Positions 9,270 to 18,066 of a stretch of 42,760 nt of DNA are shown in pieces (position 1 is the first letter of the stretch; the number at the start of each line of letters is the position of its first letter). The translations under genes were made by a program, and so were the position numbers. Location of the stretch: the NCBI GenBank assembly GCA_964432155.1, contig CAYSMF010000017.1, positions 1-42,760 on the forward strand. Reading direction: 5' to 3'. Under the pieces are notes generated by a model, which saw only the letters and a list, made by a program, of their open reading frames with translations, was not told the origin of the DNA and ran no database searches. The stretch comes from UBA10438 sp964432155. GTDB lineage: Bacteria > Bacteroidota > Ignavibacteria > Kapaibacteriales > Kapaibacteriaceae.

Positions 9270-10522
9270 TGCTCAATCTGCCGTGTATAGAATCCCCATG
9301 CCAAGAGCGTTGGGTAATTCGTGAGAATGCCATCGAAGACATCTTCGGCGAGATACCGTCGGATGAACGCTACATCGTCGAGCGTCCATACATACACGTC
9401 GCACCCTTGACGCTGGAGATCGCGTACCACAGAGGCTTGCGTACCAAGTGTGAATCGAGGCGCCCACACTTCCGCCTTGAGGCGCAGTGCCGTTTGTGGA
9501 TCGAGCTCGCAGAGCACAGGTACTGTGCCCACGAGCGGGCTATCCTCGTAGGCACGAAGAATGTCATCCGATGGGATGCCGAAGAGGATGCGAATCTTAC
9601 GCCCCCTTGATGATCCGTAGTCAATCATCTCGCGTTGAATACGTAGGATTGAATCAACCACTCCGACAGCCTTGTTGTCGAGCCATATCAACGACAGGTC
9701 GGTGCTATCAATCACCGCACGGAGTGCTTCGCGAAGCGTTGGTATCTGTTCGCCATAGACAAGGCGTGCGGCCACGCGCAACTGCGACAGCGTATAGTTG
9801 TCGACGTTGCCAATCATGTACGGACTCGGCACGGTACGCGCAGTGAATGTTGGATCGTGAAACACGATTGGCACACCGTCCTTTGTCGCATGAATGTCGA
9901 TCTCAATGCCAGTGGCACCAAGCGACGATGCGAGCAACATCATCGGAATGCTGTTCTCCGATCGACCGAGTCGTTCCGAGTTGCGACCGCCACCGCGATG
10001 CGCAATGATCTGAAATCCGCGAAGACGTGCCTTGATCGATCCGAGCTTTCGTAGAACGATTGGTTCGGACTTCCCGCCGATGCGCACCGTGCCGCGCAGC
10101 ACAAGCCCCTTACCATTGCCCTTGCCTTGCGCAAGCTCTCGACCACCCTCGGTGGCTCGTGCTACCAGATCCAGACGTCCAGCATCTTGATTGGTAATTG
10201 CTCGCCACGCACCAACGATGATCGCGGAATCGCCTCGGCCTGCCGCAGCGCCACCCACAAAGGTTACGTTGCGCTCTGCGTAGATCCCCAAACGACGTCC
10301 ATCAAAGCGAATGGCGACGGTATCACCCAGGCGTCCTCTACCCTCTTCGACGATGTAGACACCCGCTAGGATACTAGGCTGAGCGCCGTTCGTGAGTGGC
10401 TCCGTACCGGCGAGTTCGGCGCTGTAATCGATCACGGGCAAATCGACTGGTGTAAGCTCGCTCACGCACGACGAGCACACGAGTGCAATCACAGCCGATA
10501 TGGTTAGCAGGATGCGATTCAT
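9266..10522 (-). CDS. Glycerophosphodiester phosphodiesterase lipoprotein
   Basis: 418 residues. The N-terminus (MNRILLTISAVIALVCSSC) looks like a lipoprotein signal. Residues ~35-175 form a beta-rich domain I cannot name. From about residue 178 a GDPD TIM barrel begins: IAHRGGGRNS with the catalytic HRG, then a Glu/Asp pair (GIEIDIHATKDG) and VFHDPTF with the second His. The C-terminal half keeps the VYVWTLDD and GILTNYP segments. GDPDs split glycerophosphodiesters into glycerol-3-phosphate and an alcohol; this one would act at the envelope. The start at 10522 is preferred because it gives the signal peptide and overlaps the upstream stop as ATGA (10519-10522). Confidence 0.85.
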   Translation of the reverse strand: MNRILLTISAVIALVCSSCVSELTPVDLPVIDYSAELAGTEPLTNGAQPSILAGVYIVEEGRGRLGDTVAIRFDGRRLGIYAERNVTFVGGAAAGRGDSAIIVGAWRAITNQDAGRLDLVARATEGGRELAQGKGNGKGLVLRGTVRIGGKSEPIVLRKLGSIKARLRGFQIIAHRGGGRNSERLGRSENSIPMMLLASSLGATGIEIDIHATKDGVPIVFHDPTFTARTVPSPYMIGNVDNYTLSQLRVAARLVYGEQIPTLREALRAVIDSTDLSLIWLDNKAVGVVDSILRIQREMIDYGSSRGRKIRILFGIPSDDILRAYEDSPLVGTVPVLCELDPQTALRLKAEVWAPRFTLGTQASVVRDLQRQGCDVYVWTLDDVAFIRRYLAEDVFDGILTNYPTLLAWGFYTRQIEQ

Positions 10523-11247
10523 AGGTAGAACCCTACGATAAACTCTGTCGTGACGAGACGATCCTGAAAGGTGTTGTACAGGAACCACGATTGATACGGA
10601 TTGCTTGAGTTCGCAATGGTGACGCCGAGGAGGATGTTCGTTGTACCGAAAAAGGGCTGCTCCAGCGTGAGCGTGACTGCACTACCAGTGAAGAAGTTTG
10701 CATTCGATGTTACTTGCTGTTCATCGATCGTGCGTTGCTGCGACGTTGTGAGTTCGGCTTCGACGCGCGCCGTGAGCGTGAGATCATTGATGGACCACGA
10801 TGTGGCAACCATCGGATGATTGATCCACCGCTGTTCGAGTGAGTTGAACCCGTCGACGTAGGTGAGATTGCCATACATGAAACTCACAGCGTAACCTAGA
10901 GCAAGCGTGAGCGGACCGATGTCGCGCGCATAGTAGCCGCCAGCCTGTACGACCGAAGTTGCAACGTTCGATCCTGCGCGACCGTACGCGTGGAGACCAA
11001 AGGGAAAGGCCAAGCGCCACCGCACATCAATCATTGGCGCTGGAACACTGTACTCCGTGAGAGGCTTTGGCAGCATGGTGAGTGTACCACCGACCGACGC
11101 CGTCATCGTGGTATGCTCAACGGCACGCGTCGACATCACGTAGGCACTATCGTTTGACTGCGCACGAAGCGGCTGTGCTGAGACAAGACAGCAAATGCCA
11201 GTTAGTACGCAAGCGATGCGTGCGAGAATATGGTGCAGAGTATTCAC
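10519..11247 (-). CDS. Exported protein of unknown function, possible outer-membrane barrel
   Basis: 242 residues with a GTG start. A signal peptide is visible (hydrophobic residues ~9-24, cleavage plausible after SAQPLRAQ). The rest has alternating beta-strand-like segments such as WRLAFPFGLHAYGRAG and LTLALGYAVSFMYG, and ends FIVGFYL, as outer-membrane proteins often do. No known domain is recognised. It begins 4 nt after the stop of the metallophosphatase and overlaps the GDPD start by 4 nt, so it belongs to the same transcript. The stretch between residues ~135 and 200 is polar and Thr/Asn-rich. Confidence 0.68.
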   Translation of the reverse strand: MNTLHHILARIACVLTGICCLVSAQPLRAQSNDSAYVMSTRAVEHTTMTASVGGTLTMLPKPLTEYSVPAPMIDVRWRLAFPFGLHAYGRAGSNVATSVVQAGGYYARDIGPLTLALGYAVSFMYGNLTYVDGFNSLEQRWINHPMVATSWSINDLTLTARVEAELTTSQQRTIDEQQVTSNANFFTGSAVTLTLEQPFFGTTNILLGVTIANSSNPYQSWFLYNTFQDRLVTTEFIVGFYL

Positions 11248-11251
11248 TGTG

Positions 11252-12211
11252 TTACTTCTGTGCTACAGATGGACCAAGCGAATCGATAACGAAGGACTCA
11301 CCGTGTGCATGATAACCCTCCAATGGGATCATCGATACACACAGCGACGATTCAGAACGCGAAAGCGAGAGATAATGGAACGGACGAATTGGACCGCCCC
11401 GATAGATGTCGTGATCTGAATGCGTGAGCGAATCTAAGCGAAGAAACTGACGCGGTCCACCTCCACCGCCAGAAACAACGAAATGGACATTGCCATGGCG
11501 GAAATGTTCGTACGCATGTACGTGTCCGCTGAGCCACAGCCGCGCCTTTGGAGACCGCAGGAAGATGGGCACGAAGTACTCTTGCTGGATCCGATCGGGC
11601 ATGACGATGGATGAGTTCGTGTACGGTGGGTGATGTCCGCACGTAACGATGCATCGCACCGCTGGATCAGCGGTGAGTTCTTCGATGCGTAGCGTGTACC
11701 AACGGCGCAGCGTTGCAGTTGAGTCACGATGGTACTCGTCGAAGTTGGTATCGAGCATCACAAACGCGATTGAGTCGATCACCACCACGTAATATCGATT
11801 GGTCATGGATGGGAAGCGCGACGTCATGTTGTCGAGCATCACGCGATCCATCCCGAAGTACTCGTGGTTACCGAGCAGCGGAAACACTGGGATCTGTGCT
11901 CGCTGGACTGGACGCATGATGCGATCGAAGAACTTCCAGTCGTCGTGACTGTCACCCTTGAACACCTGATCTCCGAGTAGGACGAGTGCTGACGGTTTTG
12001 CTCGGACAACCTGCCGAACAAGTTGCCCATGAATCGTGTTGCTCTCGCGCCACACCTCGAAGGCACTCGTGCGCTGCTGATCGCCAATAACAGCTATCGT
12101 GACAGCGTCGGTGGGAATGAAACGTTGGAAGGAACGCAGCGGACGTATCGGTGTGCTGCAGGACATCATACCTGCGCAACAAAGGAGTCCGATTACTATC
12201 CGGCGCAGCAC
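11252..12211 (-). CDS. Calcineurin-like metallophosphoesterase lipoprotein
   Basis: 319 residues. The binuclear metallophosphatase motifs occur in order: AVIGDQQ, VLLGDQVF, PLLGNHEYFG, CGHHPPY and LSGHVHAYEH, so all metal-binding blocks are present in a purple-acid-phosphatase-like spacing. The substrate is unknown. The start is GTG 12211, which overlaps the TAG of the CcmB-like gene (TAGTG) and has GGAG just upstream. It yields a lipoprotein-like leader (LRRIVIGLLCCAGMMSC). Starting at the internal ATG pair would destroy this leader, and the longer frame to 12496 is only antiframe sequence inside the upstream gene. Periplasmic, membrane-anchored location is inferred. It lies next to a phosphodiesterase gene in the same operon, so phosphate-ester scavenging is possible. 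Confidence 0.85.
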   Translation of the reverse strand: MLRRIVIGLLCCAGMMSCSTPIRPLRSFQRFIPTDAVTIAVIGDQQRTSAFEVWRESNTIHGQLVRQVVRAKPSALVLLGDQVFKGDSHDDWKFFDRIMRPVQRAQIPVFPLLGNHEYFGMDRVMLDNMTSRFPSMTNRYYVVVIDSIAFVMLDTNFDEYHRDSTATLRRWYTLRIEELTADPAVRCIVTCGHHPPYTNSSIVMPDRIQQEYFVPIFLRSPKARLWLSGHVHAYEHFRHGNVHFVVSGGGGGPRQFLRLDSLTHSDHDIYRGGPIRPFHYLSLSRSESSLCVSMIPLEGYHAHGESFVIDSLGPSVAQK

Positions 12212-12882
12212 TACTCCGTCCACACAACGTCGAAGACCAAGTAGGACACCGTTGCAACGATGCCGGTGTGACTCAGCATGAGCGCAAGGTCGGGCCACAC
12301 GTCGACGATCTCGACGTCGGCCATCGCAAAGAGCGTTGCGTTCATGCCAGGCATGATCAACGGGAGGAGCACAGGAAACGACAGCACGGGAAGCAGTGGA
12401 CTGCGTGTTCCGGCCGTTGCAACGATCGCCGATGTGATCGTGACCACCGTAGCAAGTCCGAGACTTCCTACGGCGAGCACGAGGAGCAGAATCCATGGCG
12501 ACGCGATCTGTACCGTCCCGAGCAAGACCACGAAGAGTGCAAGCACAGCGATGTTCGACACAACTGCAACGATCGTGTTGCTGATGAGCTTGCCGAGAAT
12601 CACCGCCTGCGATGGTGCGCTCATCTGGAGATACAATGCCGTGCCGCGCTCAGCCTCACTCACGAATCCACGACCGAGGCCCGACATCGCGGTGAAAAAC
12701 ATCACCACCCACAATACGCCTGCGGCTACGGGCCGGTGCAACTGTTCGTCAGCTGTAGCAAATGCGACGAGTGCTACCGACGTCACAACGAAGAGTCCAA
12801 TTGCGGTCATACCGTATCGTGTGCGAATCTCGCTTCGGAGATCCTTCATCACGACGGCCTTGAGTGATTGTGTGAGCGACAT
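12211..12882 (-). CDS. CcmB-like ABC permease (heme exporter B family)
   Basis: 223 residues with about six membrane segments. It matches the CcmB layout: a short cytoplasmic N-terminus (KDLRSEIRTRYG), a hydrophobic hairpin ending in GVLWVVMFFTAMSGLGRGF, then SEAERGTALYLQMSAP and ILGKL, and near the C-terminus LPVLSFPVLLPLIM. In the cytochrome c maturation system CcmB pairs with CcmA (ATPase), CcmC and CcmD in heme handling. None of those partners lies beside it here. It sits 3 nt after the IgGFc-fold gene and overlaps the metallophosphatase by 1 nt. Another ABC-2-type permease function cannot be excluded. Confidence 0.78.
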   Translation of the reverse strand: MSLTQSLKAVVMKDLRSEIRTRYGMTAIGLFVVTSVALVAFATADEQLHRPVAAGVLWVVMFFTAMSGLGRGFVSEAERGTALYLQMSAPSQAVILGKLISNTIVAVVSNIAVLALFVVLLGTVQIASPWILLLVLAVGSLGLATVVTITSAIVATAGTRSPLLPVLSFPVLLPLIMPGMNATLFAMADVEIVDVWPDLALMLSHTGIVATVSYLVFDVVWTE

Positions 12883-12885
12883 GAT

Positions 12886-15243
12886 CTAGAATCGGAATCG
12901 GAGTCCGACGTTGAGACCAAAGCGTTGTGCCGTCCATGTACCCTCGCTCACCATTGACGACATCCACTGCGTGTACATCGCCTCGGCGAAGATGGAGGCA
13001 CGGAACGTTACGGGGTAGGAGAATCCGAGACCACCGTAGAAGCCGTAGTCAAAGGTTGTGAGCGTTGAGATGCCATCGTTGGTGATCGCTACTGTGCGTT
13101 CGCCATTCGGATAGGTCCAGTTCGACGGACGAAGGATCGTGCGTTGTACGTCTGCGCTCGAGCCCAACATCATTGTTGCGTGAACACCCGTCGACAGGTA
13201 GAAGTAGCGATGTGGGAACCACTCGAGTCCGGCACTGATCTGAACAAGTGGCGATGTAACGCGAAGCGTTGTGGCCTCTTGATACTGCACAACGCGTTGT
13301 GCAATGGAGTCGTAGAGCGGTGTAATCGTGCTATCCGGAGCTAGCAGCGTGCCACCTACAGACGTTACGCCAAGGCGAGCAGTGAGCACAAGGTCCTGTG
13401 CAACGCGACGTCCAACAAGTGCTCCACCACCAACGTATGCGCCAACCGATGTCTGATTAAATGGCAACTGTGCAACACCAATAGATGGGATGCGTGCATC
13501 AACGTCGTGGAACATGGTACCCGTCGAGAAGAATGCACCAACCATCCACGCACCTTCCGAGGCACACATGACGTCGGATCCTTCGTTGAGCATGTAGGTG
13601 TAGCGTTCACTGCGGCTATCGAACACGTAACAGATTGTCACGTCGCTTGTATTGCCGGCAACATCCTCAGAGCGCAACACCAAGCGTCCACCTTGTCCGC
13701 CAACAGATTGACGGACACGAATGCTCGCCTGTGGAGCCCCTTCGTCGATCTTCGGAATCTGTGCGGTGAGTCCATCGGCAGCAAGGATCGTAACCCTGCG
13801 AAGCCCCTTATCCGTTGGACGATCATCACGGACTGTCACAACGTAATCATCGCGAAGTCGCTTACCGTCGGCAACTGGGGGCAATGTATCGACGAGCGAT
13901 TTCAGCTCTAAGAAGGACTGTCCAGCCATATTCCCATAGGCGTCGTAGGCATCACCCTTGAAGCCGAATCCGTAGGAGTACAACCCGAATGGCGTCTCGC
14001 TGCGAATCACATGCGAGCCGAATGGAATCGGCACCTGCGCGATCGAATAGCGACTCTCTCCGAGCACAGCGAACAACACGGAATCAATCTTCCGTCCATT
14101 TAATCTGATCTGTCCGATCGAACTGGTTGGTGCAACAAGATTGATGTAGTGATGCCAATCACCGCTGATTGGCGTTGCTATGCGGTACTCGTTCAGGAAC
14201 TGTTGCGTTGGACTCACGAGGATCATCATCGGGTCACCGACGCTGTCGCCATTCTTGAAGCCCTGCGCAAACTGTGCAACCAACACTGGCTTGTCTGCCG
14301 TGATTTGCACGTGACGTGAGACGTTGAGGTTTTCGTAGAACTCACCTGCGCGCATCACCGCAACAAGTCGCGAATCTTCGAACACCTTCGTTTGATCTTG
14401 CGATGCAATCACGCGGAACGTGTACTTCGATCGTTCCTTGAGCATGCCAAGGTAGTAGTGCTTTCCCCATGCACTCACGGGTGGCAGCTGCTCAACGAGG
14501 TGATTACACGCATCCACCTTTGGTGGCACGTAGGCGCAGTTATGTCCGCTAAAAACGGCGATGTTCTTATTCGACGTGATAAGCGATCCAGTTAGGTCGC
14601 ACTGTCCGATCGACTCCCATCGCGCACCAACGCTATACACATCACCCTTGCGAAGCCGCACGGTAAACGGAACACCTGCCGGACGTCCTGTTGACGTTGT
14701 GACGGATGGCGTGATGGTAACATCCGTTTCATCTTCGGTAGCAATGATCGACAATGCCGAGAGAAGATCTGATGAGAGCTTTGTGTATCCGACAGCGCGA
14801 TACTCCTTGCCCAACACCTGGATCGGTAAGCCCAAGAACGTATCGGTTGTCTGATAGCGACTGTTCAGACCATACACACTCACCGTAGTATCGGCGGTAA
14901 CGTGCACAGCGAGTCGTTCTGGTTGCTCGACCAAGCGCAATTGCGCGCGCGCTGGGATCTGCACTGGCACAACAGCATTTGCGCGAATACTGATCGTGTT
15001 GTCGTAGTCTAGCTCTTCGATTTGGATGCGAACTTCTGCATCGTAGCTACTGGTGATGAACAGTTGCAGGCGCAGATTCTCTTGATTCCGTCCATCACGC
15101 TGTGCGGCTTCACGGAAGTTCTTCATGAAGACAACCCAGAACTCACGTCCTTCGGAGTTCTTGGTAATCACCTCCGGATCACGTCCGAACGCATTTGTTG
15201 CGAGCGCAACACAGGCTACGAGAAGAAGCAGGAGGCGCATCAT
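12886..15243 (-). CDS. IgGFc-binding-fold surface protein fused to an outer-membrane beta-barrel
   Basis: 785 residues. The signal peptide is MMRLLLLLVACVALATNAFG. Residues ~25-440 match the IgGFc-binding N-terminal family: GREFWVVFMKNF, then VSVYGLNSRYQTTDTFLGLP, SALSIIATEDETDVTITPS, KNIAVFSGHNCAYVPP and HLVEQLPP. Residues ~560-785 form strand-rich repeats (VGAYVGGGALVGRR, LVQISAGLEWFPHRYFYLSTGVH, YGGLGFSY) ending in GLNVGLRFRF, like an outer-membrane barrel with a terminal Phe. The likely arrangement is an adhesive, surface-exposed domain displayed by its own barrel, without a T9SS tail. It overlaps the upstream gene as ATGA (15240-15243). The IgGFc name is historical; no ligand can be inferred. 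Confidence 0.8.
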   Translation of the reverse strand: MMRLLLLLVACVALATNAFGRDPEVITKNSEGREFWVVFMKNFREAAQRDGRNQENLRLQLFITSSYDAEVRIQIEELDYDNTISIRANAVVPVQIPARAQLRLVEQPERLAVHVTADTTVSVYGLNSRYQTTDTFLGLPIQVLGKEYRAVGYTKLSSDLLSALSIIATEDETDVTITPSVTTSTGRPAGVPFTVRLRKGDVYSVGARWESIGQCDLTGSLITSNKNIAVFSGHNCAYVPPKVDACNHLVEQLPPVSAWGKHYYLGMLKERSKYTFRVIASQDQTKVFEDSRLVAVMRAGEFYENLNVSRHVQITADKPVLVAQFAQGFKNGDSVGDPMMILVSPTQQFLNEYRIATPISGDWHHYINLVAPTSSIGQIRLNGRKIDSVLFAVLGESRYSIAQVPIPFGSHVIRSETPFGLYSYGFGFKGDAYDAYGNMAGQSFLELKSLVDTLPPVADGKRLRDDYVVTVRDDRPTDKGLRRVTILAADGLTAQIPKIDEGAPQASIRVRQSVGGQGGRLVLRSEDVAGNTSDVTICYVFDSRSERYTYMLNEGSDVMCASEGAWMVGAFFSTGTMFHDVDARIPSIGVAQLPFNQTSVGAYVGGGALVGRRVAQDLVLTARLGVTSVGGTLLAPDSTITPLYDSIAQRVVQYQEATTLRVTSPLVQISAGLEWFPHRYFYLSTGVHATMMLGSSADVQRTILRPSNWTYPNGERTVAITNDGISTLTTFDYGFYGGLGFSYPVTFRASIFAEAMYTQWMSSMVSEGTWTAQRFGLNVGLRFRF

Positions 15244-16016
15244 TTCATCACCGTCACTGGGTGATAGTAGGTGCCTTCATCTGTCGTCAGCGTGAGCACA
15301 TATGCTCCAGCGGCCACTTCCCACGGTACGATCGCAAGCTCAACCGAATTCTCACCCGCCGTGGCTTCGAATGGCGACACCTCAGTTACAATGCGACCCT
15401 GATAGGTGCGAAGTGCACACCGAACGGTGCCGGGTGCGCGCATCACGAACACAACGCGTGTGCGTTCGCGAAACGGATTCGGGTAGGTGCCAGTGATTCC
15501 TTGTGCAATCGTGTATCCACCGAGCACTCCCCCACCACGCCGTACTTCACACGCCGTTGCTTGTAGGTCAGCGAGGGGGCTTCCATTGACCGACACAGTG
15601 TCGACGCTCAATGTTCCTACGGAATCGACACCTATCACGCCCTGCACATCGAGTCCAACAATGGTATCGTTTGCGATGCCAACGCTGAACGGACAGCGGA
15701 TCGTGATGATTGCTTTGCTTGCGGTGAGAATCTGCGGCTGCGAGATCTCGGGTTGCGCACAACGAAGTGCGTAGGTTTCTGCACCGCGTGCGCCAATAAT
15801 CCGCATTACGCTAGGATTGTAGCGGATCGTTATCACGACGTCGCCGCCCTGTGGCAAACTTCCCGTGATCGCAATACGCGATACGCTGCCTGGCTCCAAC
15901 ACGAGTGATGTGGGCAGGTTTGCCTCCGCACTCTGCATCTGGTACAAAGACCCGAGCATAAGAATGAGTGCGACGACAGAGCGATGCGCGAGGTGATACA
16001 GCGACGGTGTTTGCAT
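15240..16016 (-). CDS. Cohesin-like secreted protein with T9SS-type C-terminal domain
   Basis: 258 residues. A signal peptide covers residues ~1-30 (hydrophobic VVALILMLGSLYQM). Residues ~35-160 resemble the cohesin / bacterial adhesion fold: a PGSVSRIAITG start, VVITIRYNPSVMRIIGA, and IGVDSVGTLSVDTVSVNGS. The last ~85 residues look like a T9SS or FlgD-type sorting domain: GTYPNPFRERTRVVFVM, then a YQGRIV strand and PWEVAAGAYVLTLTT before a basic end. The start at 16016 is preferred over the longer frame (16034) because a near-perfect -7 element, TATATTTG, lies 6 nt upstream and the signal peptide begins there. It shares ATGA with the next gene. Confidence 0.76.
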   Translation of the reverse strand: MQTPSLYHLAHRSVVALILMLGSLYQMQSAEANLPTSLVLEPGSVSRIAITGSLPQGGDVVITIRYNPSVMRIIGARGAETYALRCAQPEISQPQILTASKAIITIRCPFSVGIANDTIVGLDVQGVIGVDSVGTLSVDTVSVNGSPLADLQATACEVRRGGGVLGGYTIAQGITGTYPNPFRERTRVVFVMRAPGTVRCALRTYQGRIVTEVSPFEATAGENSVELAIVPWEVAAGAYVLTLTTDEGTYYHPVTVMK

Positions 16017-16022
16017 GGAAGA

Positions 16023-16030
16023 CAAATATA
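16023..16030 (-). promoter_or_regulatory. Bacteroidota-type -7 element before the cohesin-like gene
   Basis: TATATTTG on the minus strand matches TAnnTTTG exactly and ends 6 nt before the start codon at 16016. No Shine-Dalgarno sequence lies between them. No convincing -33 TTTG is visible. It would act as an internal promoter in the 29-nt gap after the DUF4397-like gene and give a leader of about 3 nt. Confidence 0.5.
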
Positions 16031-16045
16031 CCACCGACGGAAGAG

Positions 16046-18010
16046 CTAGAACTCTTGTGCGACGATGACTTCGTAGCCCTTCTCTTTGCGGCCTACGACG
16101 ATGAGACTAAAATTGCTGCCGAGCGGTGCTAACTGCACAGGAAGCGTATACAACTGCGTACGTGTTTCAGGGTCATACACGTAGTACGTGCCACGTCTGT
16201 CGAGATTGGTCACAGATACGTCAGAGGCAGTGCCGTACGCAACATTGGTTGCGAGGTGTTCGCCTGCGCCGGACGTCGACGGCAAGGAGTCGATACTGAT
16301 CGACACGCGAGCAATGTCTTCCGTGGCATTGATCACTCTGCGTCGCGTGAGGCCTGCTTGCGGGAGCAATGGCGGCGCTGTAATCGTGATCACGTTCGGC
16401 GTGCCTCCGCCTTCGGCATACAGCAACATCGATCGCTCGCCATTTCGTGTGGTGATCGATGCTTCTGCACCATTCACTGCATAGGTGGTGGATCCGATCG
16501 GCAACGTCGTCGCGATTGTGTTCCCTGGGAAAATGGTGCCGGCGGCGATCACATTGCCAAGTCGAAGCGACATAGCTGTACCGCGAGCAGAACCATTGAT
16601 CGCATACACAAACGCCCCCTCATCAAGCTTCGCGAGCGCTCCAGGTGCCTGACGTTCTTCAATAAGCATCGACTGAGGCTGACCGTCTTCGTCGTACACC
16701 ACGAGATCGTAATTCTTGTTGGGTTCAACGTTGATCGTGGTGACATCAACGATGCGAGTAGGTCCAGCAGACGTGGTAATTGTGATCGGCACAACGCCAT
16801 CGCGCACTGCAACAGGCGCTGAGAAGGATCCCGTGCGAACATCGCGAGCGATCGTTGATCCTGCTACGATTCCGCCAGGTGCTGTCAGATCCGTGCGCGC
16901 TCCAACCGAGACAACGACGCCGGGAGCAAGGGTTGAGGTATTGACAACGCGGACAACGCCAGCTCCCGTGGATCCGAATGGACGTTGAATGGCCGGTGTG
17001 ATCACCATTCTCCCCTGTTGTCCGGAATCGCTCGCATACACCGTGTAGATACCGCGCACAATCAGTGACGTGCTGTCGATAGCTTGACGTCCATCATCAA
17101 AGGCAACACTGACAACATCAGGTCGCTCGGATTCGCAGGTAACGGCTGCAACGAATGGACTGCTTGTGCGCTGTGCTAGGCCCGTAGTGACAGTCGTCGA
17201 CGTGCGAGGCAATGTGACTCGTACTGAAGAGCGTGCAAGATTGACAACGCGGATGTCGGCAGTGCGGGCTTCGACTGGTACGAACGGACGTGTAGCCTGA
17301 CGTGTGAAATCATCCTCTTGCACGAACATGATGCGCGCATCATCAGAAATCTCGTCACGATAGATAACGATGCTGTATGGTGTGCGCTCGGAGAGCTGAC
17401 ACTCGAACGTGCCAATGACGTTTGGCAGCTGATTGCGCACATCGATCACCGAGAACACCGTCGGACCAGGAAACACTTCCGTGTAGAGCGAGGCCTGTCC
17501 AAACGGCACTGTCGATCGAACCAAGCTCGTGCCACTCGGACATCCCAACCGAACATCGAAGGTTCTCGTTGTGTCGGGGATGAGGTTCACAAGACGGACC
17601 TGCGCTACAGGCACCGTGGTAAGAGTTGCGTTGGCATTTGTGACCAGTACCGTGTCAAACACTGTCGGACGTCCCACGGCGGCCAGAGTGAACACGTCGT
17701 AGATGGCGTTTGGAACAAATCGCGCACGCACACCAGTGCGAAACTCACGTGTCGGTCCGGTATAGATCTCGATAAACGTTGAATCACCGGGCGAACGCAC
17801 CGAATCGCTGAACTGCAGTGGTGCCACATCAGTCGATTGGAACCCTTGTTCCAGGACGAGGCGACGTGATGTTCCATCGGGAATCATGTTAAACAGCCGC
17901 ACAAGGATACGTCGACTCCCAGGAGCAGGATCGACGATGGACATGTCCTCACTGGCACAGCCTGCGAGGACAAGGAACGTGGCGATTATTGGTACGGCGT
18001 AGCGTTTCAT
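16046..18010 (-). CDS. DUF4397-like repeat lipoprotein (first gene of the envelope operon)
   Basis: 654 residues. The lipoprotein signal is MKRYAVPIIATFLVLAGC with lipobox LAGC. The mature protein is a string of beta-sandwich-like repeats, each opening with R-V-x-N and variants: RILVRLFNMIPDG, VAQVRLVNLIPDT, TADIRVVNLARSS, GVVRVVNTSTLAPG. The repeats resemble DUF4397, a family of secreted proteins with adhesive-type folds and no known enzymatic role. The start at 18010 gives the lipoprotein signal; upstream codons in frame (to 18133) run into the divergent prfA gene. It would be anchored in the periplasm or on the outer membrane. The gap to the next gene is 29 nt. Confidence 0.8.
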   Translation of the reverse strand: MKRYAVPIIATFLVLAGCASEDMSIVDPAPGSRRILVRLFNMIPDGTSRRLVLEQGFQSTDVAPLQFSDSVRSPGDSTFIEIYTGPTREFRTGVRARFVPNAIYDVFTLAAVGRPTVFDTVLVTNANATLTTVPVAQVRLVNLIPDTTRTFDVRLGCPSGTSLVRSTVPFGQASLYTEVFPGPTVFSVIDVRNQLPNVIGTFECQLSERTPYSIVIYRDEISDDARIMFVQEDDFTRQATRPFVPVEARTADIRVVNLARSSVRVTLPRTSTTVTTGLAQRTSSPFVAAVTCESERPDVVSVAFDDGRQAIDSTSLIVRGIYTVYASDSGQQGRMVITPAIQRPFGSTGAGVVRVVNTSTLAPGVVVSVGARTDLTAPGGIVAGSTIARDVRTGSFSAPVAVRDGVVPITITTSAGPTRIVDVTTINVEPNKNYDLVVYDEDGQPQSMLIEERQAPGALAKLDEGAFVYAINGSARGTAMSLRLGNVIAAGTIFPGNTIATTLPIGSTTYAVNGAEASITTRNGERSMLLYAEGGGTPNVITITAPPLLPQAGLTRRRVINATEDIARVSISIDSLPSTSGAGEHLATNVAYGTASDVSVTNLDRRGTYYVYDPETRTQLYTLPVQLAPLGSNFSLIVVGRKEKGYEVIVAQEF

Positions 18011-18055
18011 AGCATGAAGTTTGGGTGCTATCCCAGAACGAACGGCAAGTTGCGA

Positions 18056-18063
18056 TATTTTTG
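18056..18063 (+). promoter_or_regulatory. -7 element before prfA
   Basis: TATTTTTG matches TAnnTTTG exactly and ends 3 nt before the GTG start at 18067. With the last G near -4, transcription would begin at or next to the start codon. No matching -33 element was found at the expected spacing. Confidence 0.45.
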
Positions 18064-18066
18064 TGC

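Noticed and set aside
12212..12496. Upstream extension of the metallophosphatase frame to 12496
   Set aside because: It lies entirely inside the CcmB-like gene in another frame; the TAGTG overlap and lipoprotein signal fix the start at 12211.
18025..18066. ATG at 18025 as the prfA start
   Set aside because: It would add 14 residues that do not align with RF1; PxT and GGQ positions fit the GTG at 18067.
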